From assembly GCF_023195515.1 (NCBI RefSeq), contig NZ_JALPKR020000002.1:1713001-1777000 (forward strand): a stretch of DNA of 64,000 bases, written 5' to 3'. The translations under genes were made by a program, and so were the position numbers. The notes beneath the pieces are model-generated. The model was not told the DNA's origin. It worked only from the letters and a program-made list of their open reading frames with translations, and made no database searches. This stretch comes from Variovorax sp. S12S4 (lineage in GTDB: Bacteria > Pseudomonadota > Gammaproteobacteria > Burkholderiales > Burkholderiaceae_C). Position 1 is the stretch's first letter, and every line of letters starts with the position of its first letter. Of the stretch, positions 17,019-26,274 are shown in pieces.

Positions 17019-17052
17019 GGCTTTGCCGGCGCTTGCGCTTGCTGCTGGTGCT

Positions 17053-17535
17053 TCAGTCGATCAGCAGCGCGAGCAGCTGGTCGTCGATGTAGTCGGCTTC
17101 GTTGGCACGCTTGTAGAACTTGCGCAGCGTGCCTTCGTATTCGAAGCCCAGCTTCTTGTAGAAGCGCAGCCCCGGTGCGTTGTCGCTTTCTACATAAAGC
17201 TCTATGCGCTTCACGCCTTCGGCCTTCAGGTGCTCGATGGCATCGCTCACCATCGCCTGGGCAATGCCCTTGCCGTGCAGCGCCGGATCGACCGCGAGCG
17301 TACCGAAGCAGGCCACGTGCCGCACGCGACCGGGATAGCGGCTCGCCCGGTAGAAGCCCGCCACGCGTCCGTCGTGTTCATAGATGTAGAAGCTGCGGCT
17401 GTCGACCAGCTCTTTGTAGATGCCACGAAATTCATCGAGCGGCATCGGGTCGTAGCCGAGGAAAGGCACGACACGCTCGTGCATGTAGATGGTGAAGACC
17501 GCTTCGAGATCGTGAGGTGTTGCGAGCCTGCGCAT
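17053..17535 (-). CDS. GNAT-family N-acetyltransferase
   Basis: A 160-residue acetyltransferase from ATG 17535. A start at 17577 would add 14 residues that do not fit the fold. It shows the GNAT order: N-terminal MRRLATPHDLEAVFTIY, the beta-4 LAVDPALHGKGIAQAMV with the acetyl-CoA loop (Q/R-x-x-G-x-G/A type, here HGKGIA), and the C-terminal ESDNAPGLRFYKKLGFEYEG. The substrate is unknown. It sits alone, convergent with copA. Confidence 0.82.
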   Translation of the reverse strand: MRRLATPHDLEAVFTIYMHERVVPFLGYDPMPLDEFRGIYKELVDSRSFYIYEHDGRVAGFYRASRYPGRVRHVACFGTLAVDPALHGKGIAQAMVSDAIEHLKAEGVKRIELYVESDNAPGLRFYKKLGFEYEGTLRKFYKRANEADYIDDQLLALLID

Positions 17536-17625
17536 GGTGATCGGGTTGCCTGCGGATGCGGATGAGTCCGCCAGCATACCGAGTCCGGACCCCGGCCCGC
17601 ATGCCGCGTTGAAACGGCTGGCGCT

Positions 17626-18894
17626 TCAGCGATGCGCGCGGCGGGAAGCAATCAGTACGGCGTTGGTGCCGCCGAACGCGAACGAGTTGGAAAGTACATG
17701 GCGCAGGTTTCCGGCGTCGCGCGCCTCGCCTCGTACCAGGTCGAGATCGAAGGCCGCATCGGGCACGCGCAGGTTGGCAGTGGGTGGAAGCATGCCGCGC
17801 GACAAGGCGCGCAATGCGGCCACGAGTTCGATGGCACCGCCTCCGCCGAGCACATGGCCGTGGATGGCCTTGGTGGCGCTCACCGGCGTGGCGTTGCCGA
17901 ACACTTCGCGGATGGAAGCGGCTTCCGCGGCGTCGCCTGCCCGGGTGGCGGTGCCGTGCGCATTGATGTGGCCGATCTGCGAAGGGTCGATTCCCGCGTC
18001 GTGCAATGCCGCCCGCATGGCGCGCACCTGGCCTGCGGCGTTGGGGTTGGTGATGTGCGTGGCATCGCAGTTGGTCGCATAGCCGGTCAGCGCGGGCGTT
18101 GTGTCGCCGGCCGCGCCGCGTGCCAGTGCGTGCGCTTCCGATTCGAGCACCAGCGCGGCGGCTCCCTCGCCCAGCGCAAAGCCCGCGCGGTCGCCCGAAA
18201 AAGGCCTGCAGGCGCTTTCGGGCGCACCGGGCGGCAAGGGTGCGGTCACGCGCATCGCATGCCAGCTGGCCGTCACGCCCGGCGTGAGCATCGCGTCGTG
18301 TCCGCCTGCAATGGCCACGTCGATCCAGCCGCCGCGGATGGCGCGCATCGCTTCACCAATGGCCACCGCCGAAGAAGCGCAGGCGCAGGCGTATGCAATG
18401 GCGTTGCCTTGCGCGCCGAACTGCAATGCGAGCTCCGCGACCGCCGCGTTGGGCATGACGGTGAGCACCGTCGTGGGCCGCATGCGGCGCTGCTCGGCGT
18501 AGAGCGCCTGCGTGGTGTCGTCGAAGGTGCCTGCGCCGGCCAGGCCGCTGCCCCAGAAGATGCCGAGGCGCGTGGGATCGACGCTGCCGGCGTCGAGCCC
18601 CGCCTTTGCAGCGGCGTCGTGCGCGGCCGCGAGCGCCATTGCAGTGCCGCGGTCGAGCGGCAGGCGCGAGTTGCTTCGCACGTCGGCCGCGTCGAACTCG
18701 CAGGCGGCCACGGCAAGTTCCATCGGATCGAGACCTTCGATGCAAAGCGTTTGTGCGCGCACCGCCGAGCGTGCATTGAAGAGCGCATCGTCGAAGGCGT
18801 CGACCGTGCGCCCGAGTGGTGTGACAAAGCCAAGGCCCGTGACGAACACCGGCGCACCGGCCGGCGAGATCGAACGGGACTTGCCGTTGCTCAC
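17626..18894 (-). CDS. Beta-ketoacyl-[ACP] synthase (KAS I/II type)
   Basis: A 422-residue condensing enzyme from GTG 18894, whose first bases overlap the ACP gene stop (GTGA). The thiolase fold has catalytic Cys172 in YACACASSAVAIG, His in INAHGTATRAGD and a second His in KAIHGHVLGGGG. It should condense an acyl-thioester with malonyl-ACP. It is not the housekeeping fabF, because it is grouped only with one ACP and one hydrolase, without fabD/fabG. The product is unknown. Ketosynthases of this type also occur in aryl polyene and other small lipid pathways, but partner genes for those are absent. Confidence 0.87.
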   Translation of the reverse strand: MSNGKSRSISPAGAPVFVTGLGFVTPLGRTVDAFDDALFNARSAVRAQTLCIEGLDPMELAVAACEFDAADVRSNSRLPLDRGTAMALAAAHDAAAKAGLDAGSVDPTRLGIFWGSGLAGAGTFDDTTQALYAEQRRMRPTTVLTVMPNAAVAELALQFGAQGNAIAYACACASSAVAIGEAMRAIRGGWIDVAIAGGHDAMLTPGVTASWHAMRVTAPLPPGAPESACRPFSGDRAGFALGEGAAALVLESEAHALARGAAGDTTPALTGYATNCDATHITNPNAAGQVRAMRAALHDAGIDPSQIGHINAHGTATRAGDAAEAASIREVFGNATPVSATKAIHGHVLGGGGAIELVAALRALSRGMLPPTANLRVPDAAFDLDLVRGEARDAGNLRHVLSNSFAFGGTNAVLIASRRAHR

Positions 18895-19181
18895 GCGAGC
18901 ACGGCCGCCGGCGACTCGGCGTCGCACCTGATCTGCTCTTCGATCGCCTCGCACAGGCTCTGGAGCGTGATGCCCGCTTCTCGCGGGTCGAGCCGGTCTT
19001 CGGGAAGGCGCAGATGGAAAGCGTCTTCTACCGCGAAGACGAATTCCATCAGCCCGAGCGAGTCGAGGCCGAGCTCGGACAAGGCCGTGCCGGGCGCAAT
19101 GGCCGTTCGCTCGACTTCGAACTTGCTCACAAGGATGGCCGTGATGTTGTTGAAGATCAGTGAAGACAGGGAAGAGGACAT
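18891..19181 (-). CDS. Acyl carrier protein
   Basis: A 96-residue acyl carrier protein. The phosphopantetheine site is Ser41 in ELGLDSLGLMEFVF. It is slightly longer than AcpP (78 residues), with an Ala-rich C-terminal tail. It is the middle gene of the hydrolase-ACP-ketosynthase operon, overlapping the ketosynthase gene and 12 bases behind the hydrolase. It probably carries the acyl chain made by the neighbouring ketosynthase. Confidence 0.88.
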   Translation of the reverse strand: MSSSLSSLIFNNITAILVSKFEVERTAIAPGTALSELGLDSLGLMEFVFAVEDAFHLRLPEDRLDPREAGITLQSLCEAIEEQIRCDAESPAAVLA

Positions 19182-19193
19182 GAAACGTTTCTT

Positions 19194-20060
19194 TCAGGCG
19201 AAAAAGTTGCTGCGGGTGGACGAGGCGGCGGAAGCAACCGATGTGCCCGACGCGCCATGCGCCACGGCATCGGCAAAGGCCACTGTTTCGCGCGCCACCT
19301 GGTGGCGGTCGTTGTCGATCGTGATCATGTGATAGCTGTCGGGCAGCACCACGCTGCGAAATGCCTTGCAGCGCAGGCCTCGCGCGAGGATGTCGAGGTT
19401 GGCCACGCTGGCCACTTCGTCCTGCCGCGCATGCAGCGCGAGCACGCTGGCGCACTGCACGCGGCGAAGGTTGCGCTTCACATGGCGGATCAGCCGGTCG
19501 TGCTCGCGCAAGTGGCCGACGCCGATCAGCGCGCTGCCGGCACTCGATACCTTGCGCTGGCGAAGTTCGCGCTCGATCCAGGCGCGCACGCGCTCGTTCT
19601 TCACGCCATAGGGCGGCCGCTCCCGGTACTGCCAGAGCCGGCCGAGCGGGGTGTACAACGCCAGCGGCAGCAGCACGTGCGTGCGCGGAATGGCCCAGCC
19701 GTCGAAGCGCAGCGTAGTCGACATCAGCACCAGCGCGTCGACATCGCTGCCGCAGCGGATGGCCGCGCCGAGCGCAAGCGACGAACCGGCCGAGATGCCG
19801 ACCAGCAGCACACGGTCATGCTGCGCGCGCAGCATCTTGACCTGCGCTTCGATGGCGTCGAGCCAGCGCTCGTAGGGTGCGGCGCACTGCACCGGCGCGG
19901 CGGCATCGAAGGAGTAGCCGTCGACGCGCATCGGATGCACCGGATACCCGCTGCCCCGCAGGGCCGATTGCACGGTCAGGAGCTCGTCAGGTGTGCTGCA
20001 TAAACCATGCAGCAGCACGATGGCCGTGCGGCGCGCCGCGGGTTGCTGTCGTATGCTCAT
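19194..20060 (-). CDS. Alpha/beta hydrolase, thioesterase/carboxylesterase-like
   Basis: A 288-residue alpha/beta hydrolase from ATG 20060 (an in-frame ATG at 20084 is less likely). The oxyanion region is LLHGLCSTPDEL and the nucleophile elbow is Ser90 in GISAGSS. The acid and His are likely in ARQDEVAS and PDSYHMITID near the end, as in carboxylesterase/monoglyceride-lipase enzymes. It is the first gene of the operon with ACP and ketosynthase, so it may release the product from ACP. It is divergent from a two-component system gene (83 bases apart). Confidence 0.8.
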   Translation of the reverse strand: MSIRQQPAARRTAIVLLHGLCSTPDELLTVQSALRGSGYPVHPMRVDGYSFDAAAPVQCAAPYERWLDAIEAQVKMLRAQHDRVLLVGISAGSSLALGAAIRCGSDVDALVLMSTTLRFDGWAIPRTHVLLPLALYTPLGRLWQYRERPPYGVKNERVRAWIERELRQRKVSSAGSALIGVGHLREHDRLIRHVKRNLRRVQCASVLALHARQDEVASVANLDILARGLRCKAFRSVVLPDSYHMITIDNDRHQVARETVAFADAVAHGASGTSVASAASSTRSNFFA

Positions 20061-20143
20061 GGCGCGTTTATCGCCGCTGGGCACTGACGGGCCGCTGACC
20101 CTCCTTCGCGCAAGAATAGGCTTCTCAACCCACTACACACACC

Positions 20144-20833
20144 ATGCGAATCCTGCTTGTCGAAGACGATGCCGTACTGCGCGACGTGATGCTGCGCAGC
20201 CTTGCGGATGCCGGCCATCGGGTCGACGTGTCGGCCAATGTCGAGGACGCCGACCACCTCTGGCGCGTGCAGCCCTTCGATGCGGTGCTGCTCGACCTGA
20301 ACCTGCCGGCCACGGCAAGCCCCACGAGCGGCTTGGCAAGCGGCTTGACCGCCCTGCGCCAGGCACGCGCGCGAGGCGACCGCACGCCGGTGCTGGTGCT
20401 CACGGCGCGGGGCCGCACCGAAGAACGCATTGCGGGCCTCGATGCCGGTGCCGACGACTACCTGGGCAAGCCCTTCGATCTCGCGGAAGTCGAGGCACGC
20501 CTGCGCGCGCTCGTGCGCCGCGCCAAGGGCACCGAGGACATCGTGCTGCTGGGGCATCTCAAGCTCGACCGCAAGGCGCGCCGCTTTTCGACCGCGAACG
20601 GGCCGCTCGACCTGCCGGCGCGCGAGTTCGAAGTGCTGTGGGAGCTGATGAGCCCGCCGGGCCGTACGGTGAGCAAGCGGGCGCTGTCCGACAAGCTCTC
20701 GAGCTTCGACGAATCGCTGGGCGACAACGCGCTGGAGGCCTTCATCTCGCGGCTGCGCAAGAAGCTGGTCGGCTCGGGCGCGGGCATTCGCACGCTGCGC
20801 GGCATCGGCTACCTGCTCGAAGCCGAAGTGTGA
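20144..20833 (+). CDS. Two-component response regulator, OmpR family (QseB/TctD-like)
   Basis: A 229-residue regulator. The receiver domain has LLVEDDA, phospho-acceptor Asp51 in VLLDLNLP and the Lys in LGKPFDL. The C-terminal winged helix includes LPAREFEVLWELM and ends RTLRGIGYLLEAE. Its stop overlaps the GTG start of the kinase gene, forming one operon. It is divergent from the hydrolase/ACP/ketosynthase operon and might control it. Confidence 0.9.
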   Translation: MRILLVEDDAVLRDVMLRSLADAGHRVDVSANVEDADHLWRVQPFDAVLLDLNLPATASPTSGLASGLTALRQARARGDRTPVLVLTARGRTEERIAGLDAGADDYLGKPFDLAEVEARLRALVRRAKGTEDIVLLGHLKLDRKARRFSTANGPLDLPAREFEVLWELMSPPGRTVSKRALSDKLSSFDESLGDNALEAFISRLRKKLVGSGAGIRTLRGIGYLLEAEV

Positions 20834-22287
20834 GCCGCACCGCACCCGCCGCGCCGCGCCGGCAGAAGGCCGCGCCTTCGCTCACGCGCCGCGTGCTGCG
20901 CAACGTGCTGGTGCCGTTGGCGCTCACCTGGATGCTGGGCGCGGTGATTGCGCTGGTCATCGCCAACTACTTTGCCGAGCAGGCCTTCGACCGCAGCATG
21001 CTGGACGACGCCTATGCGCTCTCGGCCAACGTGCAGGCGGGCGAGCGGGGCATCGAGCTGCTGCTGTCGCCGCGCGAAGTGGCCACGGTGCTGTTCGACC
21101 AGGTGGACCAGGTGTATTTCGCGGTGCAGCGGATGGACGGTACATTGATCTCGGGCCAAGCGGGCTTGAACGCGCCGCTGCCGCCGGAGGGCGCGCGCTA
21201 TCGCTTCTCGGACGTGAACCATGGCGGCAAGGTGCTGCGCGCCGTGGTGCTCGATCACGACGCCGATCCCGGCCTGCTGATGCCGTATCGCGTGATCATT
21301 GCGCAGACCACGCTCAGCCGAGCGGCGCTGGTGCGGCAGCTGCTCGGTTTTGCGCTCACGCCCCAGGCGCTGCTGCTGGTGCTGCTTGCGGTATGGCTCT
21401 GGCGTGGCATCCGGCGCGACCTGCGTCCGCTCGGCGAACTCCAGCAGGCGCTTGACCGCCGTGATGTGTACGACCTTTCACCGGTAGCGGTGGTCGAAAC
21501 CTCGCGCGAAGTGCAGCGCCTGGGCAATGCGGTCAACGCGCTGTTCGAGCGGTTGAACCACAGCGTGCGCGCGCAGCGCGAGTTCGTGGGCAATGTGGCG
21601 CACGAGTTGCGCACGCCCCTCGCCGGCATTCGCGCGCTGGCCGAATACGGCCTTGCGCAGCATGACTCCAAGGTGTGGCGCGAGCAGCTTGCGCGCGTGG
21701 CTGAACGGCAGGCCCGCGCAAGCCATCTCATCGACCAGCTGCTGGCGCTGGCCCTGGCCGACGAAGCACGCACCGGCCTTGCGCGAGAACCGGTGCAGCT
21801 CGACGTGCTCGCCGAACAAACCGTGCTGCGACACCTGGCCCGCGCCGACACGCGCGGCGTCGACCTGGGCGCGCGAGGCCTCGACGAGCGTGTGACGGTG
21901 CTCGCGAACGAAGCCTTGGTCGAGGGGATTCTCGACAACCTGATCGACAACGCGCTGCGCTACGGCGGGCGCACCATCACCGTCGAACTGGCGGGCCGCA
22001 CCCTGAGCGTGATCGACGACGGCCCCGGCATTCCGCTCGAGGCGCAGCGCGACCTGATGCAGCGCTGGGCGCAAGGCCCGGCGGGCCAGAAGCTGGGGCA
22101 GGGCTCGGGGCTGGGCCTGTCGATCGTGGCGCGCTATGCGGAGCTGCTCGGCGCCGAGCTGCGGCTCGATGCGGCCGAGCCCTCGGGGTTGCGGGTGAGC
22201 GTGACCTTCGCGGAGATTCATCACCGTCCGCTGCAGGACGACTACGAGGGCACTGCGCCAGGCGGTGTGCCCGGCTCCGCCTCGTAG
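20830..22287 (+). CDS. Two-component sensor histidine kinase
   Basis: A 485-residue kinase from GTG 20830, overlapping the response-regulator stop. Two membrane helices (about 27-47 and 173-192) enclose a short periplasmic sensor of about 120 residues. The H-box has His258 in FVGNVAHELRTPLAG; N-box NLIDNALRYGG, G1 DDGPGIP and G2 GSGLGLSIVARY follow. The layout matches the QseC/TctE group, whose ligands are often tricarboxylates, but the sensor is not conserved enough to name. Its end overlaps the convergent VOC gene by 46 bases. Confidence 0.88.
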   Translation: MSRTAPAAPRRQKAAPSLTRRVLRNVLVPLALTWMLGAVIALVIANYFAEQAFDRSMLDDAYALSANVQAGERGIELLLSPREVATVLFDQVDQVYFAVQRMDGTLISGQAGLNAPLPPEGARYRFSDVNHGGKVLRAVVLDHDADPGLLMPYRVIIAQTTLSRAALVRQLLGFALTPQALLLVLLAVWLWRGIRRDLRPLGELQQALDRRDVYDLSPVAVVETSREVQRLGNAVNALFERLNHSVRAQREFVGNVAHELRTPLAGIRALAEYGLAQHDSKVWREQLARVAERQARASHLIDQLLALALADEARTGLAREPVQLDVLAEQTVLRHLARADTRGVDLGARGLDERVTVLANEALVEGILDNLIDNALRYGGRTITVELAGRTLSVIDDGPGIPLEAQRDLMQRWAQGPAGQKLGQGSGLGLSIVARYAELLGAELRLDAAEPSGLRVSVTFAEIHHRPLQDDYEGTAPGGVPGSAS

Positions 22288-22660
22288 AGCTCCAGCGGCA
22301 GGCCGTCGGGGTCCGCAAAGAAGGTGAAGCGGCGGCCCGTGTATTCATCGATGCGCAATGGCTCCACTGCAACGCCTTGCGCGGCCAGTGCTTCGGCCGC
22401 GGCCTGCACGTCAGGCACTTCGAAAGCCAGGTGTCGCAAGCCTCTCGCTTCGGGCCGGGTGGGGCGCTGCGGTGCGCCCGGAAAGAGAACAGCTCGATCT
22501 GCGAACCGTCGGGTAGTGCGAGATCGAGCTTGTACGAATTGCGCGCCGCGCGGTAGTTTTCGGCCAACACGCGCAGGCCCAGCACTTCGGTATAGAAGCG
22601 CTTGGACACTTCGTAGTCGCCGCAGATGACGGCGACGTGATGCAGTCTTCCGAGTTGCAT
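22242..22660 (-). pseudogene. VOC-family (glyoxalase-like) protein, frameshifted
   Basis: The protein starts MQLGRLHHVAVICGDYEVSK and runs to QIELFSF. It then continues in another frame with GAPQRPTRPEARGLRHLAFE and FTFFADPDGLPLELYEAE. The join (near 22478-22481) needs one extra C to read SFPGAPQ, as expected for the YaeR-like VOC family. The corrected protein has about 139 residues and the usual metal ligands (His8, Glu in the ELF motif, His in RHLAF, Glu in LELYEAE). The break is probably a sequence error. It is the last gene of the minus-strand run that includes ridA-like, OYE, atuA-like and enoyl-CoA hydratase genes. Confidence 0.78.
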
Positions 22661-22665
22661 GGCGC

Positions 22666-23151
22666 TCAAGCCTCGAACTCCACTTCGCCTTCGATTTCCA
22701 CCGGAATATTGAATGGCAGCTCGGCCATGCCCACGGCGCTGCGCGCATGCGCACCGATGTCGGGCCCGAAGAGTTCGAGCACGAGGTCCGAGAAGCCGTT
22801 GATGACGGCGGGCTGCTTGTCGAAGCCTGGTGCCGAGGCCACCATGCCGAACACGCGCGTCCACGCGGTGATGCGGTCCAGGTCGCCGAGTGCGCGCTGC
22901 AGGCTGCCCAGCATCGCCAGGGCAGTCAGCCGTGCCGATGCGTAGCCTTGTTCCACGGTCAGCTCGCGGCCCAGCTTGCCGAGCGGCGCCGCAATGGTGC
23001 CGTCGGGGTTGAGCGGGCCGTGGCCGGAGATGATCGCGCGGCGGCCGACGATGCGCACGAAGCTGAAGGGCAGCACCACGCCGGGCGGCGGCGAGACCGG
23101 CGGCGGCAGCACGAGGCCGAGGGTTGCGAGTCGCTGTTCGATGCGGGCCAT
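22666..23151 (-). CDS. RidA/YjgF-family protein
   Basis: A 161-residue protein from ATG 23151 with an AGGAGA ribosome site. It has the RidA fold signatures IISGHGPLNPDG and FGPDIGAHARSAVGMAEL. RidA proteins hydrolyse reactive enamine/imine intermediates. This is the longer subgroup often found in catabolic operons. The conserved Arg of true RidA appears in HARSAVG, so catalysis is possible. It is placed between the VOC and Old Yellow Enzyme genes. Confidence 0.85.
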   Translation of the reverse strand: MARIEQRLATLGLVLPPPVSPPPGVVLPFSFVRIVGRRAIISGHGPLNPDGTIAAPLGKLGRELTVEQGYASARLTALAMLGSLQRALGDLDRITAWTRVFGMVASAPGFDKQPAVINGFSDLVLELFGPDIGAHARSAVGMAELPFNIPVEIEGEVEFEA

Positions 23152-23219
23152 GGCGTTTCTCTCCTGCGGCGGGTCAATGTGCCGCCGCATCTTGCCATGG
23201 CCTTGCGCCGCCTTGCGGA

Positions 23220-24323
23220 TCAGGCCAGCGTCGGATAGTCCGTGTAGCCCTTGGCGCCGCCGCCGTACATCGTGGCCTTGTTCACTTCATTGAGCGGTGC
23301 GTTCTCGCGCAGGCGGCGCACCAGGTCGGGGTTGGCGATGAAGGGCTTGCCGAAGGCCACGAGGTCGTCGCCTTCCTTGACGGCTTCATCGGCCAGCGGC
23401 TTGTCGTAGCCGTTGTTGACCATCCATGCGCCCTTGCCGCCGGCCTGGCGATAGGCGGCCTTGAGTGCCTCGTAGTCGAACGGGCGGTCTTCGATTTCGC
23501 GCGGGCCGCCGGTGGCGCCTTCGATGACGTGGATGTATGCCAGGCCCAACGGCGCCAGCTGCTTCACCACGTAGGTGAAGAGCGGCTGCGGATCGGAATC
23601 GTGCACGTCGTTGGCGGGCGTGACGGGCGACAGGCGAATGCCGGTCTTGCCGCCGCCGACCGCATCGACCACGGCGCGCGTGGCTTCGAGCAGCAGGCGG
23701 GCGCGGTTCTCGATGCTGCCGCCGTAGTCGTCGGTGCGCTTGTTGCTGCCGTCTTTCAGGAACTGGTCGAGCAGGTAGCCGTTGGCGCCATGCAGTTCCA
23801 CGCCGTCGAAGCCGGCGGTTTCCACCGCGTTGCGCGCGGCAGCGGCGTAGGCGTGAACGATGCCGGGCAACTCTTCGGCGTCGAGCGCGCGCGGCTCGGA
23901 GGTTTCGACGAAGGTCGGCACGCCGTCCTTGATGAGCACGGTCTTCGTCTTGGCGGTGATGGCCGAGGGTGCGACGGGCTTGCCGCCGTCAGGTTGCAGT
24001 TCGGTGTGCGACACGCGGCCCACATGCCAGAGCTGCACCACGATCTTGCCGCCCTTGGCGTGCACCGCGTCGGTCACGCGCTTCCATCCGTCGAGCTGTT
24101 CGGTGCCGTAGAGGCCCGGCACGTCGGCATAGCCCTGGCCCTGGTGGCTGATGGCGGTGGCCTCGGTGATGAGCAGGCCGGCCGAGGCGCGCTGCGCGTA
24201 GTAGGTGGCGGCCATCTCGGTCGGAATGGCATTCGGCGAACGGTTGCGCGTGAGCGGTGCCATCACGATGCGATTGGCGAGTTGCAGGTCGCCGGCTTTT
24301 ACGGGGTCGAAGAGAGAGGGCAT
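23220..24323 (-). CDS. Alkene reductase, Old Yellow Enzyme family
   Basis: A 367-residue FMN-dependent NADPH reductase of the NemA/OYE type. It starts MPSLFDPVKAGDLQLANRIV and has MAPLTRNRS, QLWHVGRVSH and GVELHGANGYLLDQFL, the substrate His/Asn pair. DDYGGSIENRARLLLE follows. It reduces activated C=C bonds of enones, nitrate esters or similar compounds in the cytoplasm. It lies 95 bases behind the AtuA-like gene in the same direction and may belong to the same catabolic unit. Confidence 0.92.
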   Translation of the reverse strand: MPSLFDPVKAGDLQLANRIVMAPLTRNRSPNAIPTEMAATYYAQRASAGLLITEATAISHQGQGYADVPGLYGTEQLDGWKRVTDAVHAKGGKIVVQLWHVGRVSHTELQPDGGKPVAPSAITAKTKTVLIKDGVPTFVETSEPRALDAEELPGIVHAYAAAARNAVETAGFDGVELHGANGYLLDQFLKDGSNKRTDDYGGSIENRARLLLEATRAVVDAVGGGKTGIRLSPVTPANDVHDSDPQPLFTYVVKQLAPLGLAYIHVIEGATGGPREIEDRPFDYEALKAAYRQAGGKGAWMVNNGYDKPLADEAVKEGDDLVAFGKPFIANPDLVRRLRENAPLNEVNKATMYGGGAKGYTDYPTLA

Positions 24324-24418
24324 TGCGTGAACCGGAGATGGCCGGAAAGAGTGGGACAGAGGCCGCGAGGCTAAGCCCGCGCGGCCAACCCTGCTGCGGC
24401 ACGGTTGCCCGTTTGCTG

Positions 24419-26274
24419 CTAGGCGCCTGGCGCGGCGTGGTCTGCCGAGGCGTTTGCCTCCAGCAGCGCGAGCCATTCGGCGCCCACGCGCATCGGCATG
24501 GCGAGCAGGATCTGCCCCATGCCCTTGCCGAGTGCATCGTTGCGCAGCGATGCCATGCCCCCGCCGCCCAGCGCCTGTTCGCAGACGAAGTTGAAGGCGC
24601 CGATGCCTGGCACTTCGTAGCGCGTGACAGGTCCCTTGACCAGGTGCGCGAGCCATTCGGCCACGCGCGCTTCGGTCAGTTGCTCGCGCAGCAGCGGCAA
24701 CAGGGCAGGGTGGCGCGCGATGACGCCGATGTTCGAGGTGTCGCCCTTGTCGCCGCTGCGCGCCCAGGCGAGGCGGATGAGCGGGACTTCGATGGTGCCG
24801 GCATCGTCGTCGAAAGATGCAACCTGCGGTTCGGCAATGCTCGGCGGCGGCGGCGGCGTTGGCGAGAACGTCTCTTCGCCGGCAGCCGGCCCCGCATCGC
24901 GCGGCACTTCGATGCACTGTCCGTCGATCTCCACGCGCGCTTCCACCTTCGACTTGTCGAGCAGGAACGCGTACTGGCGAATGGACGGCGACACCGGCGA
25001 GCGCCCCCGCCAGCGCCCGTGGTGCCCGGCGCCCACGATGTGCCGGCCGGAGCCACCTCACGCGCGAAGAGCTCCAGCGCTTCCTTGCGCGAGTGCGTGA
25101 CCGCGATCCGGAGCACAGCCTCGCGTGTTTGCGTCGCGCGTGCGTGCGGGCCGTAGCAAGACTCCGCGCCAAGCACTTCGAGCTGCGTGCCGCTGTAGGG
25201 ACCGAAGCCATGCTGCGCAAACAGCGTGCTCGTGCGCGCGAGGATCGCCTCGCCGGTGCGTTGCGCCTTGGCCACCGCATCGAAGCCGACGATGGTGAGT
25301 TGCGATGCGGCCTTGAATCCATCGACATAGGTGGCGCACACCTTGTAGCTTGCAGTGGGCGGGCGGCCGCGCGCGCCGTGCACGCGCACGCGGTGTTCGC
25401 CCGCCTGTTCGATGCGCACCTGCGTGAAGTCCGCCACCACGTCGGGCAGCAGGTAGGCCGAGGGGTCGCCGATCTCGTAGAGCATCTGCTCGCCGACCAC
25501 CGCCGGCGTCACCTTGCCGCCCGTGCCCGCTGGCTTGGTGACGACAAAGCGGCCGTCGGCATGGCACTCGACGATCGGGTAGCCGATGTTCGGCCAGTCG
25601 GGCACGGTGTCCCAGTCCGTGTGCAGGCCACCCGTGGCCTGGCAGCCGCATTCGATGATGTGGCCGGCAAGGCTGCCGGCCGCGAGCAGGTCGTGGTCGC
25701 CGGGCTGCCAGCCGAACTCGTGCATCAGCACGCCGAGCGTCACGGCCGAGTCGACGCACCGGCCGGTGATGACCACCTGCGCGCCCGCGTCCAGAGCCGC
25801 CTGGATGGGCCTTGCGCCCAGATACGCATTGGCCGTGAGCACGCGCTCCGGCAGCGGTGCGCCGCTTTGCAGTTCGCGCACCGCGGGTTGCTGCTGCCGA
25901 AGCTGCGGCAGCAGCGGCGAGACGTCGTCGCCGCTCACCACCGCGATCTTCAATGCAATGCCTTGCTCGGCGGCGAGCGCGGCAAGCGCATCGGCGCAGC
26001 CCTGCGGATTGACGCCGCCCGCGTTGCTCACCACGCGGATGCCTTGCTGCACAACGTCCTTCAGCACCGCCTTCATCGCAACCGAGACGAAGTCGGTGGC
26101 GTAGCCGAGCTCCGGTTTCTTGAGCCGCGCACCCGCGAGGATCGACATGGTGAGCTCGGCCAGGTAGTCGAACACCAGGTAGTCGATTTGCCCGCTGGCC
26201 ACGAGCTGCGGCGCCCCCACGCTGCTGTCGCCCCAGAAGCCCGATGCACCGCCGATGCGCACGACGCGGTTCAT
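24419..26274 (-). pseudogene. AtuA-like (DUF1446) acyclic terpene utilization family protein, frameshifted
   Basis: The protein starts MNRVVRIGGASGFWGDSS, overlapping the enoyl-CoA hydratase stop by 4 bases. It is in frame to EVAPAGTSWAPGTTGAGG and continues after a single-base break at a run of five C (plus strand 25004-25008). The rest reads RSPVSPSIRQYAFLL and LIRLAWARSGDKGDTSNIGV in another frame. Six C would join them into about 618 residues. Both parts are the two conserved halves of AtuA proteins, which act in citronellol/geranyl-CoA catabolism but whose reaction is unknown. A homopolymer error is the likely cause. Confidence 0.82.
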
